64,000 bases of DNA from Aestuariirhabdus sp049985285 (lineage in GTDB: Bacteria; Pseudomonadota; Gammaproteobacteria; Pseudomonadales; Aestuariirhabdaceae). The DNA is taken from assembly GCF_049985285.1 (NCBI RefSeq), contig NZ_JBNIEU010000002.1:310001-374000 (forward strand). Direction: 5' to 3'. Below the pieces are notes generated by a model that saw nothing but the letters and a program-made list of their open reading frames with translations, made no database searches and was not told where the DNA came from. Below, in pieces: positions 17,776-27,130 of this stretch. Each line of letters starts with the position of its first letter. The stretch's first letter is position 1. Position numbers and translations under genes: made by a program.

Positions 17776-19236
17776 CTACTTACTTTCATTCAAGTAACGG
17801 GCCTTGAATGCAGCCTGTGCTTCCTTACGAGCTTTCTTTACATTTTCCGGTTCTTTGCCGGTGAACCATGCGTGCTCAGGTCGCGCCAGGATTTCGTCAA
17901 GAACCTTGCGGGCTCTTTCTGCTCCAGCTGTGTTGCCAGCATGTTCAGCCTTTTCGACGACCTCCAGATACTGTGGAACCATCTCCACGTAGAAGCGCTC
18001 GGCGACTTCAAACATGCCGTGCCACTGCACATAGTCGGGAGCCTGCATGGCCGCGCCATGACGAGCCCTGCGACCCTCGTGGTGCCAGAGGTAGAACCAG
18101 GTCCACTCGATCTCTTCGTCGAACCCGACATCGGTGAGCATCTTCTCCTTCTTCAGGGTTCCCATCAGGGTTTTACCGGGGCTGGCAAACTTGTCGTTGT
18201 AGAGATTGACCAGTGAATCGAACTGCTGGTAGAAGCTATCGATCATGGATTTGGTGTGACAGGACTGGCAGACATCGGTCATATCCCTACGGCGGTCCTC
18301 CCAGGATTTCACCTCTTTACCCTGGGCCTTGGCCTTGGCGTCGATCTTCTCGGAAACCGCGGGGCGTAGTGTCCAGCTGATACGATCACCCACATCGTGG
18401 GTGATGGGCTGTTCACGGGTCGCTGACATGTGGCAGGTGGCACAGGTAGGTGCAGCGTCATAGTCTTCGCCCACTATCCACTTGGCAGAATCGAGGTTCA
18501 TGCGGTCGACGTTAGCGTAAAAATTGATGCCGTGCTTGGACTCTTCATAGATCTCTTTCTGGGGGTGGTCAGGGCCCAGGTGGCACTTGCCGCAGGCTTC
18601 AGGCCGGCGCGCTTGCACCATGGAAAACTCGTGGCGCTGGTGACAGGCAGTACAGGCGCCCACGGAACCATCGGGATTAAGGCGGCCGATGCCGGTGTTG
18701 GGCCAGGTGGTCGGGTCGAGATCGCCGTTTTCCATCACCTTCACTTCCGAGCCATGGCACTGCCAGCAACCATTCACCGCTGCCGGGGATTGGCCGTTAA
18801 AGGTCAGTGCGCCTTCGACGACCTCTGCGAGAAAGTTATCCAGTGAGCCGATGATCTGGCCTGCCTTGGCGTGATGGCTCTTGGCAAACTCGTCAACTTC
18901 GGCGCTATGGCAGGAAGCGCAGTCCTTGGGGGAGACGATGATGGCGATGGTCTCGCCTTCGTGTTGAATGGCGTCCTTATCGCCGGGCTCCGCCTGGTGA
19001 CATTCATAGCAGCCAACATTGGCACCGTAGTGTTTGGAGCGACCCCATTGGGCGTAGACAGAGGGGTTTTTCTCCTTGTGGCAGGCAGCACACTCGGCGC
19101 TTTCCTGACTGAGTTGTTTAAAGGGTTTCAAAACCAGCGATTTGGCGGCAGCCATGCTGGGAGATGAGACAAGAAAGAGAAGAGTTGCCAGCGCTGTACA
19201 GAGCGCAACGGCAAGCGAATGACGTCGGGTATCCAT
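17776..19236 (-). CDS. Octaheme c-type cytochrome, hydroxylamine oxidoreductase family
   Basis: A periplasmic multiheme enzyme with 486 residues and a signal peptide ending near residue 31. It has exactly eight CxxCH motifs at residues 49, 76, 106, 157, 195, 215, 265 and 323, followed by a helical C-terminal region (DYVQWHGMF near 410), the HAO-family layout. HAO enzymes oxidise hydroxylamine. Related proteins paired with a NapC-type cytochrome are thought to work reductively, for example on nitrite. The FNR box upstream and the quinol-linked partner favour a reductive, low-oxygen role here. Whether the crosslinking tyrosine of true HAO is present cannot be settled without alignment. Confidence 0.9.
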   Translation of the reverse strand: MDTRRHSLAVALCTALATLLFLVSSPSMAAAKSLVLKPFKQLSQESAECAACHKEKNPSVYAQWGRSKHYGANVGCYECHQAEPGDKDAIQHEGETIAIIVSPKDCASCHSAEVDEFAKSHHAKAGQIIGSLDNFLAEVVEGALTFNGQSPAAVNGCWQCHGSEVKVMENGDLDPTTWPNTGIGRLNPDGSVGACTACHQRHEFSMVQARRPEACGKCHLGPDHPQKEIYEESKHGINFYANVDRMNLDSAKWIVGEDYDAAPTCATCHMSATREQPITHDVGDRISWTLRPAVSEKIDAKAKAQGKEVKSWEDRRRDMTDVCQSCHTKSMIDSFYQQFDSLVNLYNDKFASPGKTLMGTLKKEKMLTDVGFDEEIEWTWFYLWHHEGRRARHGAAMQAPDYVQWHGMFEVAERFYVEMVPQYLEVVEKAEHAGNTAGAERARKVLDEILARPEHAWFTGKEPENVKKARKEAQAAFKARYLNESK

Positions 19237-19311
19237 GGTAAAATCCTCGCGAGCTTCCTGCTGGGGTTATTATTACCACACGGTACTACCATCTCCGGGC
19301 AGATACTGTTG

Positions 19312-19352
19312 ATAGTAGATCGGATGGTCAAAACCACCTTGATTGAGATCAA
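19312..19352 (-). promoter_or_regulatory. FNR/ANR-dependent class II promoter of the octaheme cytochrome operon
   Basis: A perfect FNR box, TTGAT-TGAG-ATCAA (19339-19352), lies upstream of the cytochrome gene. On the minus strand a -10-like TACTAT (19317-19312) follows, putting the box centre about 41 bases before the expected transcript start, the classic class II activator position. This predicts induction without oxygen. Confidence 0.85.
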
Positions 19353-19386
19353 GAATCGGGTGCATGGGATAGCGATGGAAGGGGCA

Positions 19387-20331
19387 CTAAGGTTGGATAA
19401 GATCAAGCAGCAGCGGTACCAGAGGGAGCCAGGCCAGGAAGGCCAGGTTACTCACCAGCCAGCAGGCATTAGCCAGCCCCTGGTTTAAACCGAACAGTGC
19501 CGCCGGTACGATGGTAAGGACTGCGGCGGGCATACTGGCCAGAATCAATACGGTCGCGGCAATCAGGCCTCCATTGACCTGTTGCAGTCCCAGCAGCCAA
19601 ACCATCCCCAGCCCCAGCGCGGGTAAGAGTACAACCCGCAGCAGCGATATGGGAAGCGCTCGGCCCAGCTCCGGCAATAGCGCCCGGAAACGAAACACCA
19701 GCCCCACCGAGATCATGAGCAAAAAGGAGCTGGCAGGCACTAATATTGAGGTAACCGATCCCATCCACAGGGGACGCGAGATACCCGCCAGATTCAGCAC
19801 CATGCCACAGAGCCAGCACCCAACCACCGAAAGCAGGACCGGGTCTTTCCATACGGCGGCGGGGGTGTCGGCCTGGCCGATGCCATGCCGGCGGGCGTAG
19901 GGGAACAGAAGTCCAAAATAGATCAGCTCTTCGAACAGTTTGTACAGTGGCAAAAGTGCCAGGCCGGGCTCACCCAGATAGACAAACAGGGTTAGTGAAC
20001 CCAGGGCACCCAGATTAACGAAACCGCCGCTGGGCCCATAAACCGCCCGATCTGCAGGGCTCATACCCAGCGGGCGACTGAGTCCCAGCCCGAGGAAAAA
20101 TCCGGCCAGCATGATGGCAGCACCGATCAGGGGGAGCCACGCCAGCGCCCAGTGCAACTGCTGCAGGTTCCACATGGCCAGCAAAATGGAGATCGGTACG
20201 GTGATGCGCAGCGCCAGTGCAACGGCCAGTGACCGCCAGTGGGCGCTGGACTCGGGGCGCCAGCCGAAAAGCAGTTGTCCCAGTGAAAAGCCAGCAATCA
20301 TCACCACGAAGATAAGAGTAAAGTCGCTCAT
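19387..20331 (-). CDS. AEC-family (auxin efflux carrier-like) membrane transporter
   Basis: A 314-residue inner-membrane protein with about ten hydrophobic helices and few charged residues, except in loops such as RRHGIGQADTPA near 150. It fits the bacterial AEC/Mem_trans family, whose members move small carboxylates or other anions. The substrate cannot be read from sequence. It lies between the cytochrome promoter and the terminator-like hairpin of the alcohol dehydrogenase operon and looks like a single-gene unit. Confidence 0.8.
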   Translation of the reverse strand: MSDFTLIFVVMIAGFSLGQLLFGWRPESSAHWRSLAVALALRITVPISILLAMWNLQQLHWALAWLPLIGAAIMLAGFFLGLGLSRPLGMSPADRAVYGPSGGFVNLGALGSLTLFVYLGEPGLALLPLYKLFEELIYFGLLFPYARRHGIGQADTPAAVWKDPVLLSVVGCWLCGMVLNLAGISRPLWMGSVTSILVPASSFLLMISVGLVFRFRALLPELGRALPISLLRVVLLPALGLGMVWLLGLQQVNGGLIAATVLILASMPAAVLTIVPAALFGLNQGLANACWLVSNLAFLAWLPLVPLLLDLIQP

Positions 20332-20470
20332 AAAAAATAGCAGGCTAAGATCCGGGTTGGTTGACGGCAGGGGTATTTAGGACGGTGCTGATCTTCGACA
20401 GTGACCGCACCCCTATTCTGAGGCCTGGAGGGGGGCATTGCCATTAGGCGGTGGTAGCAAGATGAAAGTC

Positions 20471-20498
20471 TGCTACACCCGCAGGGGCGGGTGTAGCA
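20471..20498 (-). terminator. Strong hairpin after the alcohol dehydrogenase gene
   Basis: A perfect 12-bp stem, TGCTACACCCGC with GCGGGTGTAGCA, has an AGGG loop and sits eight bases past the adh stop. On the minus strand it is followed by GACTTTC rather than a clean T-run. It is likely the 3' end of the long catabolic operon, as terminator or stabiliser. Confidence 0.7.
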
Positions 20499-20505
20499 AG
20501 GGTTG

Positions 20506-21651
20506 CTAGATCAGCTCTTGGTAGAGCGTCCGTGTTGCATCAACGGTAAGGGGGATCGGATTGCCTCCTGCACTGGGATCATCGACCGCCATCTGTGCCA
20601 GCAGCTCGATCTGCTTGCGGTCGACCCCAAGTGCGCTGAGGGATTTGGGGACATCCATCGCCTCGGAAAATTCGATTACCCACTCCAGGAAGCCGTCAAA
20701 GCCCCCCGCTATCCCCAGATAAGCCGCCAGCGGCTCAACGCGCTCCTCAATGGCGCGACGATTAAAGCGGATTACGGCAGGAAGGGCGATGGCGTTGGTC
20801 ATGCCATGGGGAGTGTTATAGACCGCGCCGACCGGGTGGGAGAGTGCGTGTACCGCCCCCAACCCTTTCTGGAAGGCCGTCGCACCCATGGCTGCGGCAC
20901 TCATCATATGCCCACGGGCTTCGATGTCGCTACCGTCGGCGAAGGCGCGGGGCAGGTACTCCTTCACCAGTCGCATACCCTCAAGGGCGATGCCCTGGGA
21001 CATGGGGTGATAAAAGGGCGAACAGTAAGCCTCGAAGCTGTGAATAAACGCATCCAGCCCGGTGCCGGCAGTGATCACCGAGGGCATTCCCACCGTCAGT
21101 TCCGGGTCGCAGATAACGATCGAAGGCAGCATCTTCGGGTGAAAGATAATCTTCTTAACGTGGGTGGCGGAGTTGGTGAGAATCGATGCGCGTCCTACTT
21201 CCGATCCGGTACCCGCGGTGGTGGGTACGGCGATAATCGGTGCGATCGCATCGGCGTCGGCCCGTGTCCACCAGTCGTCGATATCTTCAAAGTCCCATAC
21301 CGAACGGGTCTGCCCCGCCATAAAGGCCAGCAACTTAGCCAGGTCGAGGCCCGAGCCACCACCGAAAGCGATAACGCCGTCGTGGTTGCCGCTGCGGTAA
21401 ACCTCAAGTCCGGCATCCAGAGCGTGGTCATCGGGGTTGGGGTGAACCTCGCAAAAGAGCGCACGCCCCAGACCCTCTCGTTGCATCAGGTCGAGGGTGG
21501 AGGTCGTAATCGGAAGCGATGCCAGCCCCTTATCGGTGACCAGTAACGGGCGTTTGATGCCCAGTTGTTGGCAGGCGTCGGCCAGTTCGGTAATGCGTCC
21601 GGCGCCAAAGCGGATTGCGGTGGGATAGCTCCAGTTGGCGGTCAGTGACAT
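20506..21651 (-). CDS. Iron-containing alcohol dehydrogenase
   Basis: A group III NAD(P)-dependent alcohol dehydrogenase of 381 residues. It has the GGGSGLDLAK nucleotide-binding segment, the metal-binding region AFIHSFEAYCSPFYHP and the later histidines in HALSHPVGAVYNTPHG. A longer open frame extends upstream, but ATG 21651 overlaps the stop of the aldehyde dehydrogenase gene by one base (TGATG) and begins at the family start. Translational coupling to the aldehyde dehydrogenase suggests consecutive steps, alcohol to aldehyde to acid, on a product of the gamma-glutamyl ligase encoded upstream. Confidence 0.92.
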   Translation of the reverse strand: MSLTANWSYPTAIRFGAGRITELADACQQLGIKRPLLVTDKGLASLPITTSTLDLMQREGLGRALFCEVHPNPDDHALDAGLEVYRSGNHDGVIAFGGGSGLDLAKLLAFMAGQTRSVWDFEDIDDWWTRADADAIAPIIAVPTTAGTGSEVGRASILTNSATHVKKIIFHPKMLPSIVICDPELTVGMPSVITAGTGLDAFIHSFEAYCSPFYHPMSQGIALEGMRLVKEYLPRAFADGSDIEARGHMMSAAAMGATAFQKGLGAVHALSHPVGAVYNTPHGMTNAIALPAVIRFNRRAIEERVEPLAAYLGIAGGFDGFLEWVIEFSEAMDVPKSLSALGVDRKQIELLAQMAVDDPSAGGNPIPLTVDATRTLYQELI

Positions 21652-23048
21652 CAGGTGATCCTCTTGAAATGGTAGGACTTGGGTCGGGTCAGGTTGTGGA
21701 ACCCGATTGTTGAAAGGGCGCCGCCGCGACCGGTATTTTTGCAGCCGGTCCAGCACAGGGCCGGGTCCAGGTAGTCGGCGCGATTCATAAAGACCGTGCC
21801 GGTTTGCAGCTGATCGCCGATGACGGCGGCCCGTGAGGCGTCGGTGGTCCATAACGAGGCGGTTAAACCGAACTCGCAATCGTTCATCAATGAGATCGCC
21901 TCGGCATCGCTCTCGACCTTCATGATTCCCACTACCGGGCCGAAACTTTCGTCGCGCATCACCCGCATATCGTGGGTGACGTGGGTTAATATTTGCGGTG
22001 CCAGGTAGGCACCACCATCGTCTGCGGGAAACAGTGCCGGGTCGATCATGGCGCGGGCGCCGTCATCAATGGCTTCGCTGATCTGGGCACGTACCTCCAG
22101 GGCGAAGCGCTTGTTGGCCATGGGACCCAGGGTGGTGGAATCATCGAGCGGGTTACCCAGCGTGTAGGCCGAGACGATATTGACCGCCTTTTCGACAAAG
22201 GCCTCGTAGAGGCTGGCGTGTACATAGATGCGTTCGATGCCACAGCAACATTGGCCGGAGTTAAACATGGCGCCATCAATCAATGTGTCGACCGCAGCAT
22301 CGAGATCGGCATCTTCCATCACGTAACCGGGGTCTTTGCCTCCGAGTTCGAGCCCCAGTCCGGTGAAGGTGCCAGCGGCCGCGCGTTCGATCGCCTGGCC
22401 GCCACCGACCGATCCGGTGAAATTGATAAAGTCGAACTGGCGCTGGGCGATAAGCTGCTCCATGGTGCCGTGGTCGGAGAAGATATTGATAAAGAGGTTC
22501 GCGGGCAGACCGGCCTCAGAAAAGGCTTCAACCATACGCTCACCTACGACCAGAGTTTGGGTGGAATGCTTCAGCACTACGGCGTTGCCGGCGATCAGGG
22601 CCGGAGCCACGGTGTTGATCGCCGTCATGTAGGGGTAGTTCCAGGGCGCGATTACCAGCACAACGCCGTGGGGTTCGCGCTGAATTCGGCGCTCGAAGGT
22701 ATCCGATGCTTCAACAATAATCGGCGCTAGAGCGTCAGTGGCGATATCGGCCATATAGCTGGCGCGTTCGTGAACGCCTCCGAATTCCCCTCCGTAGCGA
22801 ATGGGCCTGCCCATCATGCGTGCCAACTCAGGGACGATCTCATCGTTCATCTGCCCCAGACGTTCGACGCCGGCACGCACCAGGGCTACACGCTCGCTCA
22901 AGGGACGTGATGACCACTCAGATTGTGCGGCGCGTGCCGCGTCTATCCTGTGTTGTGCATCGACAGCCGATAGCACTTCCCGCTCGGCATAAACCGAGCC
23001 ATCAATAGGGCTAATGCACTTAAGCGTTTTAATGTTACTCATGGACAT
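21651..23048 (-). CDS. Aldehyde dehydrogenase family protein
   Basis: An NAD(P)-dependent aldehyde dehydrogenase of 465 residues. The catalytic glutamate lies in LELGGKDPGYV and the catalytic cysteine region is NSGQCCCGIERIYV, with three adjacent cysteines. The cofactor segment is APWNYPYMTAINT. It sits between the glutamine-synthetase-like gene and the coupled alcohol dehydrogenase, so it probably oxidises an aldehyde formed in the same pathway. The precise substrate is not readable from sequence. Confidence 0.93.
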   Translation of the reverse strand: MSMSNIKTLKCISPIDGSVYAEREVLSAVDAQHRIDAARAAQSEWSSRPLSERVALVRAGVERLGQMNDEIVPELARMMGRPIRYGGEFGGVHERASYMADIATDALAPIIVEASDTFERRIQREPHGVVLVIAPWNYPYMTAINTVAPALIAGNAVVLKHSTQTLVVGERMVEAFSEAGLPANLFINIFSDHGTMEQLIAQRQFDFINFTGSVGGGQAIERAAAGTFTGLGLELGGKDPGYVMEDADLDAAVDTLIDGAMFNSGQCCCGIERIYVHASLYEAFVEKAVNIVSAYTLGNPLDDSTTLGPMANKRFALEVRAQISEAIDDGARAMIDPALFPADDGGAYLAPQILTHVTHDMRVMRDESFGPVVGIMKVESDAEAISLMNDCEFGLTASLWTTDASRAAVIGDQLQTGTVFMNRADYLDPALCWTGCKNTGRGGALSTIGFHNLTRPKSYHFKRIT

Positions 23049-23121
23049 ACTCTCAAAGGTGGACGCCAGGGCAGTTGGGTCGCCCTGTAGCGCGCGAAAG
23101 ATTGGGTAAAAATAGACTTAT

Positions 23122-24492
23122 TCAGGCTCGCTCGAAACCGCGCTGCACTTCCCAGTCGGTGACCCTGCGGTCGTACTCAAACTGCTCCCAGCGTGCGGCA
23201 TGGACATAGTGATCGATTACGTCATCTCCAAACGCAGCGCGTAGCATGGCAGAGTCATTGAGCGCCGTTGCCGCATCGCGCAAGGTAGTGGGAATTTGAC
23301 GTACGTCGTCACCGCCCTTGTAGGCATCGCCCTTAAACTCAGGCTCCAGTTGGCGCTGGTTTTCGATGCCATCGATGCCCGCGGCAATTAATGCTGCCAT
23401 CGCGAGATAGGGGTTGAGGTCGGCGCCGCCGACCCGGCACTCGACGCGTACCGCTTTGCTGTTTTCTCCGCACACGCGATAGCCTGCGGTACGGTTATCC
23501 ATGCTCCAGATCGCTTTTGTGGGGGCGAAGGTGCCCTCGACAAAGCGCTTGTAGGAGTTGATGTAAGGTGCCAGGAAGTAGGTGATCTCACCGGCGTTGT
23601 GGAGCAGTCCTGCCATGTATTGAAGCATTAGGGTAGACATTCCGTGCTCGGCTTTTGGGTCGTAAAACAGAGGGGTGCCTTCCAGTGACCACAACGACTG
23701 GTGCACGTGGGAGGAGTTGCCGGCGGAGTCATAATTCCACTTGGCCATAAAACTGACCGACTGCCCCTGTTGCCAGGCGATCTCCTTGCAGGCGTTTTTG
23801 ATGATGGAGTGATTGTCTGCCATCGTCAGCGCCTCGGCGTAGCGCACGTTGATCTCCTCCTGTCCGGCTGCGGCCTCGCCCTTGGAGTTTTCCACGGGGA
23901 TGTTGGCGCCCTGCAAACCGTTGCGGATCGCCCGCATCACGTTTTCCTCCTTGGTGGTTTGGAAGATGTGATAGTCCTCGTTGTAGGTGCTGACCAGATC
24001 CAGGCTGCGGTAGCCCTTCGCGTGGGCTTGCTCGTAGCTGTCCTTGAACAGGAAGAACTCCAGTTCGGTGGCCATAAAGGGCTTCATTCCCATGGCCTTA
24101 AGCCGTGCAACCTGTTTTTTCAAAATGGCACGCGGAGAGTGTGCCACCTCTTCGTGGGTGTGGTGATCGAGCATGTCGCACAGAACCAGTGCGGTGCCCT
24201 CTAGCCAGGGGATTCGGCGCAGGGTGGCGAGATCGGGTTTCATGACATAGTCGCCATAGCCCGCTTCCCAGCCGGTCGACTTGTAGCCGGAGACGGTTTC
24301 CATCTCCATATCGGTGGCTTGCAGATAGTTACAGCAGTGGGTCTCTTGCCAGGCTCCGTCGATAAAAAACTCGGCCTGGAATCGCTTGCCCATCAGGCGC
24401 CCTTGCATATCAACCTGACACGCCAGCACGGTATCGATATCCCCGCTGTGGACCGCGGCCTTGAGTTCTTCGAGAGTCATTTTTCCTGCCAT
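23122..24492 (-). CDS. Glutamine synthetase family protein (gamma-glutamyl-amine ligase type)
   Basis: A 456-residue member of the glutamine synthetase superfamily, in the PuuA/GlnT-like branch that joins glutamate to an amine other than ammonia, using ATP. Visible are the metal-binding ATELEFFLF segment, the GQEEINVRYAEAL region, SSHVHQSLW (ATP/metal site), NSYKRF and the NPYLAMAALIAAG segment. The N-terminal beta-grasp region is that of the shorter non-ammonia enzymes. Neighbours are an alcohol and an aldehyde dehydrogenase, a TRAP transporter and an amidohydrolase. There is no FAD oxidase (PuuB) or C26 peptidase (PuuD). The substrate may be an amino alcohol. Confidence 0.9.
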   Translation of the reverse strand: MAGKMTLEELKAAVHSGDIDTVLACQVDMQGRLMGKRFQAEFFIDGAWQETHCCNYLQATDMEMETVSGYKSTGWEAGYGDYVMKPDLATLRRIPWLEGTALVLCDMLDHHTHEEVAHSPRAILKKQVARLKAMGMKPFMATELEFFLFKDSYEQAHAKGYRSLDLVSTYNEDYHIFQTTKEENVMRAIRNGLQGANIPVENSKGEAAAGQEEINVRYAEALTMADNHSIIKNACKEIAWQQGQSVSFMAKWNYDSAGNSSHVHQSLWSLEGTPLFYDPKAEHGMSTLMLQYMAGLLHNAGEITYFLAPYINSYKRFVEGTFAPTKAIWSMDNRTAGYRVCGENSKAVRVECRVGGADLNPYLAMAALIAAGIDGIENQRQLEPEFKGDAYKGGDDVRQIPTTLRDAATALNDSAMLRAAFGDDVIDHYVHAARWEQFEYDRRVTDWEVQRGFERA

Positions 24493-24557
24493 TTTCTTAC
24501 CCTTTTCTGCGTAACAATTGAAAAGATATTGGAGCTGTTTTCCAATAATTAGCGGAT

Positions 24558-24591
24558 TGGAATACCCGCAGATTTGCCTCCGGGTATTCCA
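24558..24591 (-). other. Intercistronic hairpin between dctP and the ligase gene
   Basis: TGGAATACCCG and CGGGTATTCCA form an 11-bp perfect stem with a 12-base loop, 20 bases past the dctP stop on the minus strand. There is no T-run. Such structures after binding-protein genes often protect the upstream message, so this one could raise DctP over the downstream enzymes. Confidence 0.65.
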
Positions 24592-24611
24592 GTGCCACTG
24601 ACCGGGTGGCC

Positions 24612-25703
24612 CTAACTGTAGCGGTAGGGTTTTCCAGCTTTTGCCATCACCTCGGAGTATTCCTTGAGGATCTTAACCACCCGTGCGTTGCGGTCGCTCT
24701 TGGCCGCGATCTCATCCCAGAACTTGTGCGCTTCCGCTTCCACGGTTGCCCACTCAGCGTCAGGAATAGTCGTCAGCTTCATCTTGCTGCCGCCGGTACG
24801 CAGTTGGGCTTCGCCACCCCAGTACCAGTGTTGGCGATAGTAGTGTGAGCTATCCATCGTCAGTTTGAACAGGGTCTGCAGGTGCTCTGGCAATGCATCC
24901 CAACGCTCGGAGTTGGCGAAGTAGGAGCCGACCCAGGCACCGGAGATGTTGTTGGTGAGGAAGTAATTGGTGACGTCGGCCCAACCGACGGTGTAATCCT
25001 CGGTAATACCGGACCAGGCGATACCATCCAACTCACCGGTTTGTACCGCCACCTCGATATCCTCCCAGGGCAGGGTGACCGGCACTACGCCAAAGCGGGA
25101 GAGGAACTTACCCGCGGTAGGGAAGGTGAATATCCGCTTGCCCTTGAGGTCTGCGAGACTGTTGATCGGTTCTACCGTTGCAAAGTGGCAGGGGTCCCAG
25201 GCGCCGGCGCCGAGCCAGGTAACGCCTTCAACCTCGTCGTACGCCTCTTTCCAGATCTCGTTAAGGCCGTACTGGTTAAAGAGAACGGGGACATCGAGGC
25301 TGTAACGGGTGCCGAAGGGGAAGTAACCGCCAAAGACTGAGATGTCGACAGGCGCTGCGATGGAGTCATCGTCACTCTGTACGGCGTCGATGGTACCGCG
25401 CTGCATGGCGCGAAATAGCTCACCGGTCGGTACCAGCTGGTCTGCATAGTAGAGCTCGATCTCCATCTCTCCGTTGGCAACCTGATTAAAGGCGTCGATG
25501 GAGGGCTTGATGACGTGCTCTCCCAGAGCGGGGCCGGCGTAGGTTTGTAGTCGCCATTTAATTTTTTTGTTGCTGGCCGCGTGAACTGCGGGTGCGCCTA
25601 GCACTGATGTTCCTACTACGGCGGCGGATGCCGCTCCGGCTTTCTTCAGAAAATCGCGGCGAGTATTTGTCTCGCTTATATCCTTATCTTTCTTGTCAGT
25701 CAT
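24612..25703 (-). CDS. dctP: TRAP transporter substrate-binding protein (DctP type)
   Basis: A periplasmic receptor of 363 residues that captures the substrate for the DctQM permease. The N-terminus is a twin-arginine signal: NTRRDFLKKAGA at 13-24, a hydrophobic stretch, then cleavage near VHA (42), so it is probably exported folded through Tat. The mature part has the DctP fold, including LADLKGKRIF and the ligand-contact region around SGITEDYTVGWADVTNYF. It is unusually rich in tryptophan, as in TakP-type receptors. The ligand is unknown; context suggests a small amine or amino alcohol, although TRAP receptors usually bind carboxylates. Confidence 0.92.
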   Translation of the reverse strand: MTDKKDKDISETNTRRDFLKKAGAASAAVVGTSVLGAPAVHAASNKKIKWRLQTYAGPALGEHVIKPSIDAFNQVANGEMEIELYYADQLVPTGELFRAMQRGTIDAVQSDDDSIAAPVDISVFGGYFPFGTRYSLDVPVLFNQYGLNEIWKEAYDEVEGVTWLGAGAWDPCHFATVEPINSLADLKGKRIFTFPTAGKFLSRFGVVPVTLPWEDIEVAVQTGELDGIAWSGITEDYTVGWADVTNYFLTNNISGAWVGSYFANSERWDALPEHLQTLFKLTMDSSHYYRQHWYWGGEAQLRTGGSKMKLTTIPDAEWATVEAEAHKFWDEIAAKSDRNARVVKILKEYSEVMAKAGKPYRYS

Positions 25704-25807
25704 GCTTTTCTCCTACTTATTGATCATTGGTACGTGGATCATCAGGTTCAAATGGCTACTTTTGGTTACAGCTTATTCCTCCGCTATTGGGTTAATGTAT
25801 GAAACTA

Positions 25808-27130
25808 TCATTTTCCAAAATAGGTCTGGGGCAGCCACAGTGCGATTTGGGGGAACACCATGATCATGATCAGGGCGGCGGCCATAATGATGACAAAGGG
25901 AATTACCGAGCGATAAATGTCTCCCAGGGATATTTCCGGTGGTGCCATTGCTCGCATCAGGAATAGATTGTAGCCAAAGGGCGGTGTCATATAGGCGATC
26001 TGGCAGGTAATTGTGTAAAGGATGCCGTACCACACCAGATCAAAGCCGAGGGCGCCGACCAGGGGAATAAACAGCGGCGCGACAATCACCAGCATTGCCG
26101 TATCGTCCAGAAACATCCCCATGATGATGTAGGAGAGCTGCATCATTATCAGAATTTGCCAGGGGCTGAGCCCTAACTGGTCAACGAATAAACCCTCGAT
26201 CGCCCGTACCGCACCAAGCCCATCAAAAACCGCACCGAAGCAGAGTGCGGCGAGGATAATCCACATAAACATGCAGCTAATGACCAGAGTCTTTTTCAGC
26301 GTTTCGTCCATCACCTTGCGCGTCAGGCGCTTCTTGAACAGTGCGGCCAGGGTAGCGGCGGCGGCGCCATAGGCAGCGCTTTCGACCAGACTCGCGTACC
26401 CCAGCAGAAAGGCTCCGGTCATGGAGAAAAATATCAGTAGCGGCAGGATACCCGCGCTCAGTAACGCCACTTTCTCGGACCAGGGGACCTTGCGCTCCTC
26501 TGCGGGCAGGGCCGGGCCCATCTCCGGCTGCAGGCGGCATCGCACTACGATGTAGATCACGAACAGGGTGGCCATCATGAGCCCGGGCATTACCCCGGCC
26601 ATCCACAATTTACTCACCGGCTGGCGAGCGATCATGCTGTAGAGCACCATGACGACACTGGGGGGAACCAGAATGCCGAGGGAGCTACCGGCCTGAATGA
26701 CACCGGTCACCATGATCTTGTCGTACCCTCTGCGCAGCAGCTCGGGCATGGCGATACTGGCACCAATGGCCATCCCCGCGACGCTGAGGCCGTTCATGGC
26801 TGAAACCACCACCATCAAGCCAATGGTGCCGATGGCTAGCCCGCCATTGAGCGGCCCCATCCATACATGGAACATCTTGTAGAGGTCTTCGGCAATGCCG
26901 GATTCCGACAGCATATACCCCATATAAATAAACAGCGGCAGTGTCAGCAGTGGGTACCACTTCATCAACTTCATCGCGGCGCTGAACGCCATATCCGAAC
27001 CGCCGTCACCCCACATCAGCAGTGCGGAGATAACGGCAACGAAACCGATCGCAGCAAACACCCGTTGGCCGGTCATCAGCATGACCATCATCGAGGCGAA
27101 CATCAGCAGCGCTATCATCTCGTAACTCAT
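25808..27130 (-). CDS. dctM: TRAP transporter large permease subunit
   Basis: A 440-residue ion-coupled permease with about twelve helices. The family segments VAAMNGLSVAGM-like (SAMNGLSVAGMAIGASIAMPELLRR in part) and the C-terminal ITCQIAYMTPPFGYNLFLM are clear. It overlaps the dctQ stop by four bases (ATGA). About 100 bases separate it from dctP, in which no clear promoter was recognised. Confidence 0.95.
   Translation of the reverse strand: MSYEMIALLMFASMMVMLMTGQRVFAAIGFVAVISALLMWGDGGSDMAFSAAMKLMKWYPLLTLPLFIYMGYMLSESGIAEDLYKMFHVWMGPLNGGLAIGTIGLMVVVSAMNGLSVAGMAIGASIAMPELLRRGYDKIMVTGVIQAGSSLGILVPPSVVMVLYSMIARQPVSKLWMAGVMPGLMMATLFVIYIVVRCRLQPEMGPALPAEERKVPWSEKVALLSAGILPLLIFFSMTGAFLLGYASLVESAAYGAAAATLAALFKKRLTRKVMDETLKKTLVISCMFMWIILAALCFGAVFDGLGAVRAIEGLFVDQLGLSPWQILIMMQLSYIIMGMFLDDTAMLVIVAPLFIPLVGALGFDLVWYGILYTITCQIAYMTPPFGYNLFLMRAMAPPEISLGDIYRSVIPFVIIMAAALIMIMVFPQIALWLPQTYFGK

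Noticed and set aside
20503..21546. Long rightward 347-codon frame opposite the alcohol dehydrogenase gene
   Set aside because: It is antisense to a clear iron alcohol dehydrogenase gene with intact motifs and is an effect of codon use on the other strand.
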